Of a DNA stretch of 64,000 bases, positions 1-12,200 are shown in pieces. The stretch is taken from NCBI GenBank assembly GCA_022432975.1, contig CM039512.1, forward strand, positions 7,452,858 to 7,516,857, written 5' to 3'. Positions within the stretch are counted from its first letter, which is position 1, and each line of letters starts with the position of its first letter. The DNA comes from Begonia masoniana (lineage: Eukaryota > Streptophyta > Magnoliopsida > Cucurbitales > Begoniaceae). Made by a program: the position numbers and the translations under genes. Under the pieces are notes generated by a model. It was not told where the DNA came from. It saw nothing but the letters and a program-made list of their open reading frames with translations, and did not search any database.

Positions 1-702
1 CTGGAGTTTCAGGGATCGTGGAGCAGGTATTTGCCACTGATCGAGTTCTCTTATAATAACAGCTTCCAGGCTACTATTGACATGGCTCCGTATGAAGCGT
101 TGTATGGTCGGAAGTGTAGATCTCTGTTGTATTGGGACGAGGTTGGCGAGGCCAGCATCATTGGTCCTGAGATCCTACAGCAGACGGCAGAGAAGATTGC
201 CATCATTCGACAGCGTATAGAGGTAGCACAGAGTAGGCAGAAGAGCTATGCTGACACCAGACGGAGAGAGCTGGAGTTCGAGGAAGGAGATGAGGTCTAC
301 CTCAAAGTTTCTCTGTTCAAAGGCATTGCGAGATTTGGAAGGAGGGGTAAGCTAAACCCTCGTTATGTGGGACCCTTTCCTATTCTGAAGAGGATCGGGA
401 AGTTGGCGTATAGGCTGCAGCTTCCGGCTTCTATGGAGGGTATCCACGACGTATTTCATGTATCTATGCTTCGGAAGTGCTTGCGCGAACCGTCGCATAT
501 CGTGGAGGCTACAGAGATTGAGGTACAGCCTACCTTGAGCTATGAGGTGGGACCGGTACGTATTTTGGAGACTTCCATCAAGATTTTGCGCAACAAGGAA
601 ATTCCGCTAGTTAAGGTTCTATAGCGGAATCACGAGGTGGAAGAAGCTACGTGGGAACGACAGCAGGATATGATGACTAAATATCCTGATCTATTTGTAT
701 GA
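1..702 (+). pseudogene. gypsy-1 pol 3' end: integrase C-terminus and chromodomain-like tail
   Basis: This is the end of a Ty3/gypsy polyprotein that begins left of the window. The frame is open from base 1 and shows the integrase C-terminal part (YNNSFQATI, the YGRKCRS block, the GDEVYLKVS barrel strand, then HVSMLRKC) and an acidic tail ending in VEEATWE, like the chromodomain-type tail of Tekay/Del chromoviruses. An in-frame TAG at 622-624 stands where the family has Trp (KVLW). The frame then continues to a natural TGA at 700-702. A single TGG to TAG change therefore truncates the protein. A purine-rich stretch and the 3' LTR follow directly. Family assignment is firm; clade assignment is an inference from the residues and the long LTR. 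Confidence 0.9.
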
Positions 703-730
703 TTTAATTTTGTGGACAAAATTCTGAATA

Positions 731-742
731 AGGAGGGTAGAA
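731..742 (+). other. Polypurine tract of gypsy-1
   Basis: AGGAGGGTAGAA lies immediately before the TGTAATACCC start of the 3' LTR. This is the normal place and composition of the plus-strand primer of an LTR retrotransposon. Confidence 0.8.
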
Positions 743-2904
743 TGTAATACCCGGTTGTACGGACTTGTATATTATATTATTATTATATTATTGGATGACA
801 TTTTTGTAAATATGTCAAATCAGGTTCGTTTTACAAAAAGAAAGCGTCATTACGATCCTAACGATTAATAGGAATTTTAGGGAAATTATGGGAATTTTCG
901 GAGATTAAACGCTATATTCCGAGTTAATGCATTTCTCGTCATGTAAAAGACGTTCTCGTAAAAAATAGCAAACGAGGTCCAAATTGCAAACGGATAGTTT
1001 TGTTAAATCCCGAATATTAAGTTGGACCTATTGGTGAAATAAAGATATTTGAGGAAACCGAATAGCTAGACGATTTACGAACCGAACGACGAAACAGATA
1101 GAAATAAGTGTTAAGTTTTAGTAATTTTCAAATCAATATTATAAAAACTAAACTAAATCTATTTCTATTTCATTTCTCTTCTTCTTCTCTGGATCACGAT
1201 CGCCAGTGAGCAAACCCTCTCGGCCTTCTCCTCTGCCGACAGCGATTCTCCTCCAATCCGAACTCCGTTCATTTCGTTTCCTTCACGTTTTATCCTCCAA
1301 TCAACGTTCTAGGTATGTCTCTATAGTTTTAGAACGTTTATTTTGAGTTTTACGGAATTTAACGTTTAGGGTTTTTGTTTAGGTTTTCGTTAAAAATGCG
1401 AATTAGGGTTCGTAATTAATAGGTTAGCCGTGATTAAGTGTATATTGCACGTATTTGACGTTATTGGACGAAGTTAAACCAAATTGTGAAAATGTTAAAA
1501 ATAGGGATTTTCGAGATTTTAGGAATAACTCGTAAATTGGAATTTGAGGTGCCAAGCGTGAATTGCTCGAATAAATAGCCAATGAATTTGGATTAGAACT
1601 TTAGAAAGTCTCCTTAGTTAAGATTTTGTAAATTTGGACGATCGATAGTTTAAACTCGTTTTACAATCGAAATTGTGTTTTGCTTCAGACAAACATCGCT
1701 CGTGGACGGAGCTTGAGCTGTTTTGGACACGAGGTAAGTTCTCGTGATTCTTCTCTGGCCGATTGGCCTACACCGTACGTCGAATGTCGTCTCGAGGAGT
1801 TTTGGAGATGCCTTTAGTTAGTTTTGCTCGGTTTGGGTAGCTAGGTCTTAAGAGTTTATAGTTTATGTTTTTACAGTCTTGATGGTACACGTTATTGGTT
1901 GTTTACTTTATGATAGAGAACTGTTCACGCATCACTTGTTTTAAAGAAAAGCATGAAAATGAACTTCCGCACAGAGTTTTAAAGATAACGTAAAGCATAG
2001 CATTGGCCTTCGGGCATACAGGCCTTCGGGCATACAAGCCTTCGGGCATACAGGCCTTCGGGCATACAGTTTACAGGTCACGCGAGGTGGGGCTCAGGCA
2101 CGGCTGTACGAGTTGTAAGCGTGTACCCCCCTCTTCTAGCTGGAAAGAGTAGTCCGCCCACTGGATGAGCTCTCTCCGGTTAGAAGGTATAGGATCTCGG
2201 TGACACCTATAGTGCATTGCATAGTAAGATAAAAGAAATAAAGCATGGTTTAATGAACTCATAGCACAGCATGCATCGCATTTACGTAGAGCTTACTGGG
2301 ATTTTATCTCATAGTGTATATTGTATGGTGTAGGTGACATAGACTTCGAGGTACCAGGTGAGGACGATGTCCCTCCACCTGAGGCATGATTCAGTTGACA
2401 GAGGATGGCTGCGGTGGTGTGCTGGCGCAGTCGAGGCTTACCTGACCCGTGGGGATAGTATGTACAGATTTTGAGAGTTTTGGATATTTTGGGCTGGCTG
2501 ACGTATAGACATATTAGGGTATTTGGGTCTGTTAGTGGATAGGTTTACTTTCGAGGTTTTAAACGTTTTAAAACCTGTTTATAAACTGATTTGATAAAGT
2601 TTTATTTGAATTGTAAATGGTTTGAAAACAGGAGGATTTGTTTAGTTTTAAACGTACCCATGCAGTTGGATTTCGCAAAGTCCGCTGTAAGTTGGTTGAG
2701 TGTAGGATATATTTTGGGTCGAGTTCATTGTGGTTATTGACGAGAAATTTGTATGAAACAGGTGAGGTTGACATCGATTTCAGAGAGTTGTGATAAAGTG
2801 TGTTGCTCTCTGGAAATTGATAAGTTGCTCTCTGGAAATTGATAAGTACAGAGACAAAGAGGTAGTAGAGAAAGAAGTAGTGTAGCGAGGTTCAGCGGCG
2901 ATCA
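743..2904 (+). repeat. gypsy-1 3' LTR, first part (split by a solo LTR)
   Basis: The LTR starts TGTAATACCCGG next to the polypurine tract. It is cut at 2904 by a solo LTR and resumes at 5453-5749, ending GGGTCGCTACA. Without the insertion it would be about 2.45 kb. It holds a 16-bp minisatellite (2005-2068) and the exon-like landmarks described under findings: donor 1 after 1312, exon B 1689-1733, GTAAGT at 1734, acceptor TAG ending 2333, and a short acidic reading frame ending TGA at 2389. Confidence 0.9.
2005..2068. repeat. 16-bp minisatellite, four copies
   Basis: Four head-to-tail copies of GGCCTTCGGGCATACA (the third begins with A). It lies inside the putative second intron of the LTR. 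Confidence 0.95.
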
Positions 2905-5452
2905 TGTAATATCCGGCTTGTACGGATTTCGGATATAATATATTTTATTGTTATTCTATTATTATTCTATTATATTATGACATTTTTGGTAAATATGTCA
3001 AATCAGGTCCGTTTCACGAAAAGAAAGCGTCATTACGATTATAACGAATAATAAGAATTTTAAGGAATTTATGGGAATTTTCGGAAGAGTAACGCTATAT
3101 TCCGAGTAATTACCTCTATCGTTATATAATTGACGTTTTAGTAAAAATAGTAAATGAGGTCCAAATTGCGAACGGATAGTTTTAATAAATCTCTGGTAAC
3201 TAATTGGACTTATTGGCGAAATTAGGAAATTTGGTGATCCCGAATAGTTGGACGATTAACGAAACGAAGAACGAAACAAATAGAATTAAGTAAGAAGGGC
3301 AAAATGGTAATTTGCAAACCAAAATTAATAAATAACACAAATCTCTCTTTTTCTCCTCATTTCTCTCTTTTCTTCTCTGGATCGCACGACAGAGAGCTTC
3401 CTTCTCTCTCGGCCGCCGGCGACCTTCACCATTTCCGACCTCCGTCCGACCTCCGTTCGTTCCGATTTCTTCACGGTTTCTCATCCTCTCGCTATCCTCG
3501 GTATGTACCTACAATCTCTGAGCGTTTATTTCGAGTTCTCGGTTCGATTTAGGGTTAGGGTTTCGACGAGAAACGCGATTTAGGGCTCGTAATTAATAGG
3601 TTAGCCGTGATTAAGTATAGATTGAACGTATTGGACGTTATTGGACGAAGAGAAATCAAATTGCGAAAAAGTTATAAATTGTTAAGTTTTCGAGTTTTCG
3701 AGAATAACTCGTAATATGGATTTCAAGATTTTCGAGCATTAAGTCGTTATGTAAAACTTCGATTAGCTAAGTTAAGGCTTTTATTAGTTTCGGACATTTA
3801 AGAGTTTAAGCTCGTATTAACGTCAATTGGTGAAATTTCCTTAGGTAGCGACTCTCGTGGACGAAGCTCGAGATTCAGCGCGCTCGAGGTAAGTCTCCGT
3901 GACTTACTTTGACCAATCGGTCTACACCGTACTTCGATGTCGTATCGAGGATCCCTAAGGAATTGTTTGCTTTAAATCGCTTTCGGTTGGGTAGTTAGGT
4001 TTAAATTGCTTATAGGTTACTCTATTTGGTCTTGATGGTATATATGTTGATTGTTTACTTTCTGTCTATATCTGTTCATGCATCACGTATTTCAAATGTC
4101 ATGAAAACGAATTTCTGCACGCGTTTTAAGAAAAGAAATGAACATCTGTAAGTAATCTACGTAATCTGTATCTGGTTACGCGAGATGGGGCTCAGGCATG
4201 GCTGTAGGGTTTATGAGCATGTACCCCCCCCCCTCTAAATCGAAAGTGGTAGTCCGACCGCGGGATGTATCCTTTCCATTTATAGGGCTGATATCTCGGT
4301 AACAATCTGTCTGCGATGTAATGAATCTGTATCTGTATATGAATCTGAAATCTGCATGTTTTCTGAATGGCATACGCACGCACGCATCTGCATTTACGTA
4401 GCTTACTGAGATTTCCATATCTCATATGTGTCTGTATGGTGTAGGTGACGTTCTAGGTTACGTTGACCCAGGTGAGGATGATATTCCTCCTCCTGACGTA
4501 GGAGCAGCTGATGGATGATGGCCGTGGGAGTGCGCTGAGCAGTCGAGGCGCGTTTTGACCCGTGGTGGGTGTATGTAAAGGTTTTGGGGGTTCTTCGTGA
4601 TATTTTGATATTTGGATTGATGATGAACTGTATAGAACATATTTAGGTTGTTTGGATCTGGATAGGGGTTAGATAACGTTTGGTAATTGTATGTAAAACG
4701 CTTTGGTTTAAATGTTAAGTTAAATGAAAATGTTTTGAAATGTTGTTTGTAGGTTGTTACGGATAGCTCGGTTTTTAGAGCTATCCACGCAGTTGGATTT
4801 CGCAAAGTCCGCTGCCAGTCGATTGAGCATTGAGCATAAGTTATAAGTATAAGTATATTAGGTTATTGATGAAAAATTAGTAAAAAGAATATATTGTTAG
4901 TCTCTGAAATCGGATCCTGTGATTTGTGTTTTAAGTGTATGCTCTCTGGAATTCCAGAGAGCAATAGTGAAGAAAAAGGAAAGGCAGAATGAATGAATAG
5001 AAGGAAAAAAAAAAAGAGAAAGAAGGCATGGATCGCTGCACTCAGTGTGCAGCGATCGATTTCTGTAAGGGATCGCTGCATGCAGTGATCAGTTGATCAC
5101 TGCATGCAGCGATCAGTCGCTGCAGTGGTGCAGCGACTGGTCGCTGCACACTGCAGCGCATGCAGCGCTCAGTCGCTGCATGCTGCAGCGACCGAGCGCT
5201 GCTCCATTCACGAGGGCAGAATTCCGATTCTGCCCTCCCTTCTTTTAATTGTTTTATTTAAGTTTTATTAAATGTTTTAGTTTTAATTATTTATTAAAGG
5301 TTTTGTTTTAAATGCTTTTAAAGTTCAGTTTTAATTCCGATTTCAACTTCGGTTTAGATTCCGCATTAAGTTTTATTTAAAGCATAGAAAAGTAAAAAGT
5401 ATAAAATGAAAAATTATACGGGAAATACGGGTACAGTATTAGGGTCGTTACA
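2905..5452 (+). mobile_element. Solo gypsy LTR (LTR-B) nested in the gypsy-1 LTR
   Basis: This 2548-bp sequence begins TGTAATATCCGG and ends GGGTCGTTACA, with no internal coding region. A 5-bp duplication GATCA flanks it exactly (2900-2904 and 5453-5457). It resembles its host LTR over most of its length, so it is a related but separate family member reduced by LTR-LTR recombination. Landmarks: donor 1 after 3500, exon B 3845-3888, GTAAGT at 3889, acceptor TAG ending 4444, short frame ending TGA at 4518, and a palindrome-rich island at about 5030-5210. Confidence 0.95.
5030..5210. repeat. GC-rich palindromic island in LTR-B
   Basis: Dense overlapping inverted repeats built from CGCTGCA/TGCAGCG and GATCGCTGCA units. 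Comparable islands occur near the 3' end of the other long LTRs here. Confidence 0.8.
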
Positions 5453-5749
5453 GATCAGGCGCGAAGGCCGCGATCGCTGCCAGCGATCAGGCGCTGCCTC
5501 CTGTCTTCGGTAGAATTCCGATTTTTCCCTCCCGTTTGTTTTCCTCTGTTTATTTTAGTTTTAATTGATTTAATTAATTATTCTAAAGGTTTTTTTTGAA
5601 GATTTACTTAAATTGTTTTAAAAGCTGGATTTCGTTTCCGATCTCGATTCTAGTTTCGATTTCGGTTTAGGTTCCGCTTAGAGTTTAATTAAAGATATTA
5701 GGTAAAAAAAAATGGTACGGATATTGGGTACAGTTTTAGGGTCGCTACA
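5453..5749 (+). repeat. gypsy-1 3' LTR, second part
   Basis: Resumes after the solo LTR, starting with the second copy of the GATCA duplication, and ends GGGTACAGTTTTAGGGTCGCTACA-like at 5749. It aligns with the end of LTR-B. The next bases are copia-1 RNase H sequence, so gypsy-1 inserted into copia-1; its 5' end and left duplication are outside the window. Confidence 0.9.
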
Positions 5750-6885
5750 GAAGCTCGTGAAACTGGGAAGCAGTGAGTGATTTCGTTAGGCAATCAGCAA
5801 GTTGGTCGGTGGAGGAAGCAAAGGCAAGCTTCAGAGAACCGTGAATCACTTTTTCTCGGACAAAGTGATGATCAATCTCGATATTCTTGGTGCGAGCATG
5901 GAGACCTGGATTTGACACGAGGCTAAGTGTGCTGATGTTATCACAGTAAATCAGAGGAGGCAAACCTGTAGGAATGCGTAGCTCGGTGAGCAGTGACTGA
6001 ATCCATAACACTTCGGCAGCTCCATTTGCAAGGGCTCAATATTCCGATTCTGTACTTGATTGGGAGATGACCTTTTGTTTAGCCGATGACCAGAAAACCA
6101 GGTTATGCCCAAGGAATATCCAGTGAGCGCGGGTGCTCCGACGATCATCGGGGCAGGAGGCCCAATCCGCATCTGTGTAACAATATAAGGAATGATCTGT
6201 ACTCTGTTGAATGAACAATCCCAGATGAGCTGTACCTCGTAGATATCTGAGGACTCATTTCTTGCATGTGAATGTCTGTTGGGGAGTGCATGAACTGGCA
6301 TAGCTTGTTAACAGCGAAGGAGAGATCCGGTCTTGTGGTATAGTATTGCAAGGCACCGATGATACTGCGATACTCGGTAGCATTGGGTAGTAATGTGTCG
6401 TCATGTATCAAGAGAGGTGGTAGAGCTAGTTGAGTGTTCTGAGGCTTGAAGTCAAGAAATCCTTTCTTTACCAACAAATCCCGTATATATTTGGTCTGGC
6501 TAAGATGTAAACCAGTTGAGTGTCTGTAAACTTCAATCCCAAAGAAAAAAATATAAATTACCAAGATCTTTGATAACAAAAAGTTTGGATAGATGAGCAA
6601 CTAACTGCGATATTCTAGAAGATGATGAGTCTATCACAATGATATCATCAACATAAACCAAAACCACAGTAATGTCAGAAAAAGCAAAATAAATAAACAT
6701 GGATGTATGGGCCTTTGAATTGATAAAGCCCCAATCTAGAAGAGCCATGCTAAGTTTTAGAAACCAGGCATGGGGAGATTGTTTCAATCTGTACAGAGAG
6801 CGATATAGCTTACAGACATAATCTGGTCAGGAGGAGTCAACGAATCCCTGAGGTTGAACCATATACACATCCTCTACGAGATCAC
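5750..6885 (-). pseudogene. copia-1 reverse transcriptase (3' half) and RNase H
   Basis: Minus-strand Ty1/copia pol in several broken frames. The reverse-transcriptase catalytic motif YVDDI is at about 6640-6660. The later conserved block ATEYRSIIGALQYYT is at about 6330-6390. RNase H motifs follow: YTDADWASCPDDRRS (about 6130-6180), SQSSTESEY (about 6036-6060), then the CDN and HTKHIEIDHHFVRE-type blocks (about 5860-5960). The frame changes near 6540 and again at 6030-6060. The left end is cut by gypsy-1 and the right end by gypsy-2. Across the gypsy-2 insertion the reading resumes at 17912 after removing one ATCAC copy, which confirms that this is one element. Confidence 0.9.
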
Positions 6886-9427
6886 TGTAGCAACCCTAAT
6901 AATGTACCCTTATTTTTTCCGTATATTTTTTTTATCATCATGCCATTTTACTATCCTTGTAAACCTCGTAACGTTTCAGCGGAATTTAAATCGTAGAGTA
7001 AATTGTTAAAATCGTTCGTAACTATTTTGAAAACCACTTTAATAAAACTTAAAACAATTGAAATAAAACAATTAAAACAAATGCTTAAAAAAATTAAAAA
7101 CATTTAAACCATCGGCCAAAGCACCGAGGGGCAGAAGGGACATTTGTCCCAAAATTTATAGGGGCGATCGATCGCCCATATCAGGCGATCGATCGCCAAC
7201 ATACAAAAATGGGGGGGCGAACGATCGCCCCCCATAGTAACGATCGATCGCCAGGCTCTCTGGAAAAATTCCAGAGAGCGGCAATCATCCTGCCGATCGA
7301 CGGCGATAGATCGGCAGGTTCCCTGCCTCCTTCACCATTTTTTTTCTTCCCTCTTTCTTTCTCTCTTTTTTCTGCATACTTATACACATAACCTACACTA
7401 AAACTTCAACATACACTACTCCATAAACACGTAACATACAATCGCTCAAACCTCACCTATTTCACACTTCACCAATCACCAAAAATAAACGACTCAAAAC
7501 ACATTTAAAACATAACCCGATTTCGTAAAAACGAACCGCGTGGATCCGTTTAAAAACTTAACATTTCCTCCTGTTCAAAATCACCAAGCGGTTTATAAAA
7601 TAGTTTCCAAAACGTTTAAAAACATCAAAACATAAACCTATTAACTAATCAGATCTCAAACATCCTAATATGTTCAATCTATACAATTTCTCCTACGATC
7701 TATCTATCGTATCCCCAAAATACTTACATACATTTACTTCCCCACTGGTCAAAAGGAGCCTCGACTGCCCAGCACACTCCCACGGGCCATCCTCCATCAA
7801 CTGCATCATTCCTCAGGTGGAGGGATCCCGTCCTCACCTTGCTCAATGTCACCTACACCATAAAGACACCTATGAGATAAAAATCTCAGTAAATTTTACG
7901 TAAATGCCTATGCATGATCATGTATGCTCAATGCTATAAAAACCGTCCATGTCATTTCATATATCAGTACGTGTCAGTCTATGGTTATCGAAAACGATCG
8001 ACAGATAGATAGGGCACGTCAAGCGAATAGACAGCCCACACCATCTGAAGGGAGGAAAACTCGCTCACCACAGAACGCCAGATCTCAACCTCATCCCCGA
8101 TAACCCCATGGCATGGTTGTTTACTGTGATACTTTACTTGCCTTTACATGCGTGTTCTTTTCATGAAATCTATGCGTAAATTCATTTTCATGACGTTTTG
8201 AAACCATGATGCATGAACAGTTCAATATAAACATACATAAAGAGCATACCATCAAAACGCTACAAATACTATCAAAACACTACAAATACCGTCACAGCAA
8301 TCAACCTATAAAGCAACCGAACCTAAACTACCCAACCAAAATAATTAGACAAAACAATGACCAACACAAACAATTAAGCACCAACGTATCCTCAACACGA
8401 TTTTTGACATATGGTGTAGGCCAATCGACCACAGTAAGTCCCGAGAACTTACCTCGTGCGCGTTGAACTTCAAGCTCTGTCCACGAGCGTTGTTCACCTA
8501 AGCAATTTCACAACAATCGTCGTTAAAACGCGTTTAAACATTAAACATCCAAATTTACGAAATCCTTAACTAAGGAAATTTCTAAAATTCTAACTTAACT
8601 AATCGAGGCATTTTAACAACAATTAACGCTCGATACCTCGAAACCGCCATTAACGAGTTTTTCCAAAACTTCGAAAATCGATAATCCTTAACATTCCACA
8701 ACGAATCGACTAAACACGTCCAATAATCACCAATACGTCCATTATACGGACTAATACGACAAACCTATCGATTTCTAGCCCTAAACCACGTTTTTAACGA
8801 AACCCTAATCGTTAAACGACCAGAAAACTACGAATAAACTTTCCAAAACCATAGAACCTTACCTAGAATCGGGTTTGGGGAAGGATTTGCAAAGAATCAG
8901 AGTCGTCGGAGCGGAGAACGGTTGTCGGCAGAGGAGAACGCGTAAGGGAGGAGGAGAAAATTGTCGCGGAGGAAATCCCAAAGAAGAAAAGGCGTGGAGT
9001 GTTGATGGAGAAGAAGACTTGTGATTTTTTTATTAAACTTTTACTTGACAATTTACCATTTTGCTCTTCCTTTGATTTTCTATTTGTTTCGTCCTTTGTT
9101 TCGTTATTTAGCTAACGGTTCGGTTTCTCCAAATTTCTTTATTTCACCAATTATTCCAACTTATTACTAGGGTTCAATTAAAACTGTCTGTTCCCAAATC
9201 GGACCTCGTTTACTATTTTTACTACAACATCCTTTATATTACGATAAACGTAATTCTCGTAAAATTAGCGTTAAACTCCTAAAATTCCCAAAATTTTCTT
9301 AAAATCCATATTAATTATAAGGATCGTATTAACGCTTTCTTTTCACAAAACCGAATTAATTCGACACAATTACTAAAATACCATTATTCACATATATTAC
9401 AAAAATCTCGTAAGTCCGGGTGCTACA
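6886..9427 (-). repeat. gypsy-2 3' LTR
   Basis: Plus-strand ends are TGTAGCAACCC and GGGTGCTACA, the required inverted termini. On the transcribed minus strand: donor 1 lies after 8863, exon B is 8497-8453, GTAAGT follows at 8452, and the GTGTAG acceptor precedes exon C at 7852, whose short frame ends TGA at 7808-7806. An island rich in GCGATCGATCGC palindromes lies at 7160-7320. Confidence 0.9.
7160..7320. repeat. GC-rich palindromic island of gypsy-2 3' LTR
   Basis: Repeated GCGATCGATCGC and CGATCGAC palindromes. The same island recurs in the other LTR at about 14385-14545 with small differences. Confidence 0.8.
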
Positions 9428-9466
9428 TTCCATCCATCTTATTTAAATTTTGTCCTCAAAATTTGA

Positions 9467-10155
9467 TCATACAAACAATTCAGGATACTTAGCCATCATA
9501 TCCTGCTGTTGCTCCCAAGTAGCTTCTTCCACCTCGTGGTTTCGCCATAAAACTTTGACTAGCGAAATTTCTTTGTTGCGCAATACTTTGATGGAAGACT
9601 CTAAAATACGCACTGGCTTCTCCACGTAAGTCAAAGTAGGTTGTACCTCGATCTCTCTTGCCTCCACAACATGCGATGGATCGCAAAACACTTTCGAAGC
9701 ATAGACATGTGGAATACATCGTGGATGCCTTCCATTGAAGCTGGAAGCTGTAATCGATACGCCATCTTCCCGATCTTCTTCAAAATAGGGAAGGGCCCCA
9801 CATATCGAGGGTTTATCTTGCCATTCCTTCCGAATCGCATTACACCTTTAAACGGAGAAACCTTCAAATAAACCTTATCGCCTTCTTCAAATTCCAGTTC
9901 CCTCCGTCTTGTGTCAGCGTAGCTCTTCTGTCGACTCTGAGCTATCTCAATACGCTGTCTGATAACGGCAATCTTCTCTGCCGTTTGCTGTGGAATCTTG
10001 GGACCAACAATACTGGCTTCACCAACCTCGTCCCAATATAGTGGAGATCTACATTTTCGCCCATCCAAACCTTCGTACGGAGCCATACCGATGGTAACCT
10101 GGAAGCTGTTGTTATAAGAGAACTTGATTAGTGGCAAATACCTGCTCCACGATCC
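9467..10155 (-). pseudogene. gypsy-2 integrase C-terminal part and chromodomain-like tail
   Basis: Continuation of pol after a stop at about 10155. It contains YNNSFQVTIGMAPYEGL, GRKCRSPLYWDEVGEA, EFEEGDKVYLKVSPFKG and HVFHMSMLRKC. The frame then shifts by about 9660-9690 into a tail with VRILESSIKVLRNKEI and EVEEATWE that stops at 9467-9469. The two overlapping frames belong to one ancestral reading frame broken by an indel. This portion binds DNA and, in chromoviruses, the tail is thought to guide insertion to chromatin; here it is not functional. Confidence 0.9.
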
Positions 10156-11412
10156 CTAAAATTCCAACGCACAAGCTCTGAGCATATCCTCTAGAATCTG
10201 ATTCGTTCTCTCCGTCTGACCATCAGTTTGAGGATGAAATGCCGTGTTGAAATTTAGTTGAGTTCCCATAGCTTTGTGCAGATTCTTCCAGAACTTAGAA
10301 GTGAATCTCAGATCTCTGTCTGAGACAATAGAAACTAGCACTCCATGTAGCCTAACAATCTCCTGCACATAAAGCTCGGCGAGCTGATCCATCGAAGACG
10401 TCATCTTTACAGATAAGAAGTGAGCAGACTTTGTCAATCGATCCAATATCACCCAGATGCCGTCACGCCCTTTTGTCGTCCTCGGGAGCCCCACAATAAA
10501 ATCCATGGAGATCTGCTCCCATTTCCACTCCGGAATCGACAGTGGCTGTAGTGTTTCGGCTGGCCTCTGGTGTTCTGCCTTTACCTGTTGACAAACTAAA
10601 CAGGTTTCAACGTACTTGGCGACCTCTCTCTTTATGTTCGGCCTCCAAAAGTGTTGCTTTAAGTCTCTGTACATTTTAGTGCTTCCTGGATGCACAGAGT
10701 ATGCTGAAAAATGTGTCTCGGCCAATATCTCCTTCTTTAGCTCCTCATCGTTAGGCGCGTACCACCTATGCCTGAATTTTAGAATACCATCATCTGACAA
10801 GTTAAATTCAAACAAGTCTCCGGACGTCATGCTCAATCGAAGCTCCTCACACTCTATATCTTTCTGCTGAGCTTCACGTATCCTATCCAGAATAGTCGGC
10901 CTAAGAGAAATGTTGGTGAGCATACTGGACAACTCTGCCACAATCTCCACATCAAACTTCTCAATCCCAGACCTCAACGTAACCGACATCGCTGCAAGTG
11001 AAGGCTGACTCGCAGTAAGCATTCGGCTTAAAGCATCAACGACCTTGTTTGCCTTTCCTGGATGGTACTTAATTTCAAATTCATAATCTTTGACAAACTC
11101 TAGCCACCTTCTCTGCCGCATATTCAGTTCCTTTTGCGTAAACAAATACTTCTGACTTTTGTGGTCGAAAAATATCTCGCACTGCTGCCCATATAAGTAT
11201 TGCCTCCATATTTTCAATGCAAAGACCACGGCTACTAATTCTAGGTCATGCGTAGGATAGTTCTGCTCATACGGCTTCAACTGCCGAGAAGCATACGCGA
11301 TAACCCTCCCTTCCTGCATAAGTACGCATCCAAGCCCAACTCCAGATGCATCACAATATATGCAGAACTTATCGCCTTCAACAGGCAATGTCAACACTGG
11401 AGCTGCGGTCAA
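10156..11412 (-). pseudogene. gypsy-2 RNase H and integrase catalytic core
   Basis: A long open frame of about 418 codons. RNase H begins with [32 protein letters not shown] sequence and continues through the YPTHDLEL block and the WLEFVKDY block. Integrase follows with the HX(n)C zinc-binding region (VHPGSTKMY, then [12 protein letters not shown]) and the DDE triad: Asp in SMDFIVGLP, Asp in SIVSDRD, Glu in QTERTNQ. It is interrupted upstream by a frameshift at about 11380-11412 and downstream by a TAG near 10156. It is the best-preserved part of the element. Confidence 0.92.
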
Positions 11413-12180
11413 TCTTTATCTCCATAAAACTGTTGTCACAAGCAGCCGACCATATAAACTTCTCGTTCTTCTGAGTCAAGCGTGAAAGAGGAACTGCAAT
11501 CTTCGAAAATCCTTCAATGAATTTCCGATAATATCCAGCCAACCCGAGAAATCCTTGCACCTCACGTACGTTCTTAGGCTGTGGCCAATCTCTGACCATC
11601 TGAATTTTGCTCGAATCCACAGAAACCCCTTCCTGTGATATAATATGGCCAAGAAAACTGACCCTATCCAGCCAAAATTCACATTTGGAGAACTTCGGAT
11701 ATAGCTGGTGTCGTTGCAAAATTCCTAGAACAATCTACAATTGCTCTTCATGCTCCTCCGTCTTAGAATAAATCAAAATGTCGTCGATGAAAACCACAAC
11801 GAACTTGTCTAGATAATCCTTGAAGACGCGGTTCATCAAATCCATAAACGCTGCAGGGGCATTAGTAAGTCCAAAAGACATAACAAGGAACTCATAATGC
11901 CTGTACCTCGTTAACGCCGTTTTCTGAACATCTTCCTTCTGGACCTTCAACTGATAGTAACCCGAGCGTAGGTCAATCCTGGAAAACACTCGAGCACCTT
12001 GCAGCTGATCAAACAAATCATCTATCCGGGGCAGTGGATACTTATTCTTCACTGCAATCTTATTCAGCTCTCTGTAATCCACGCACATCCTGAGAGTCCC
12101 GTCCTTCTTCTTGACAAATAGAACGAGCGCACCCCAGGGTGAAAAACTGGGCGTATGAAACCCTTATCCAGCAACTCCTC
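11378..12180 (-). pseudogene. gypsy-2 reverse transcriptase
   Basis: Two main pieces. 12088-11735 carries [33 protein letters not shown] and the catalytic FIDDILIYS, then stops after EEHEEQL. 11719-11378 carries the connection domain ([37 protein letters not shown]). Sequence just upstream of 12088 (to about 12180) still reads as the LFVKKKDG and SPWGAP blocks in another frame. Stops and shifts make it non-functional. Confidence 0.9.
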
Positions 12181-12200
12181 AAGCTGAGTTTTCAACTCTC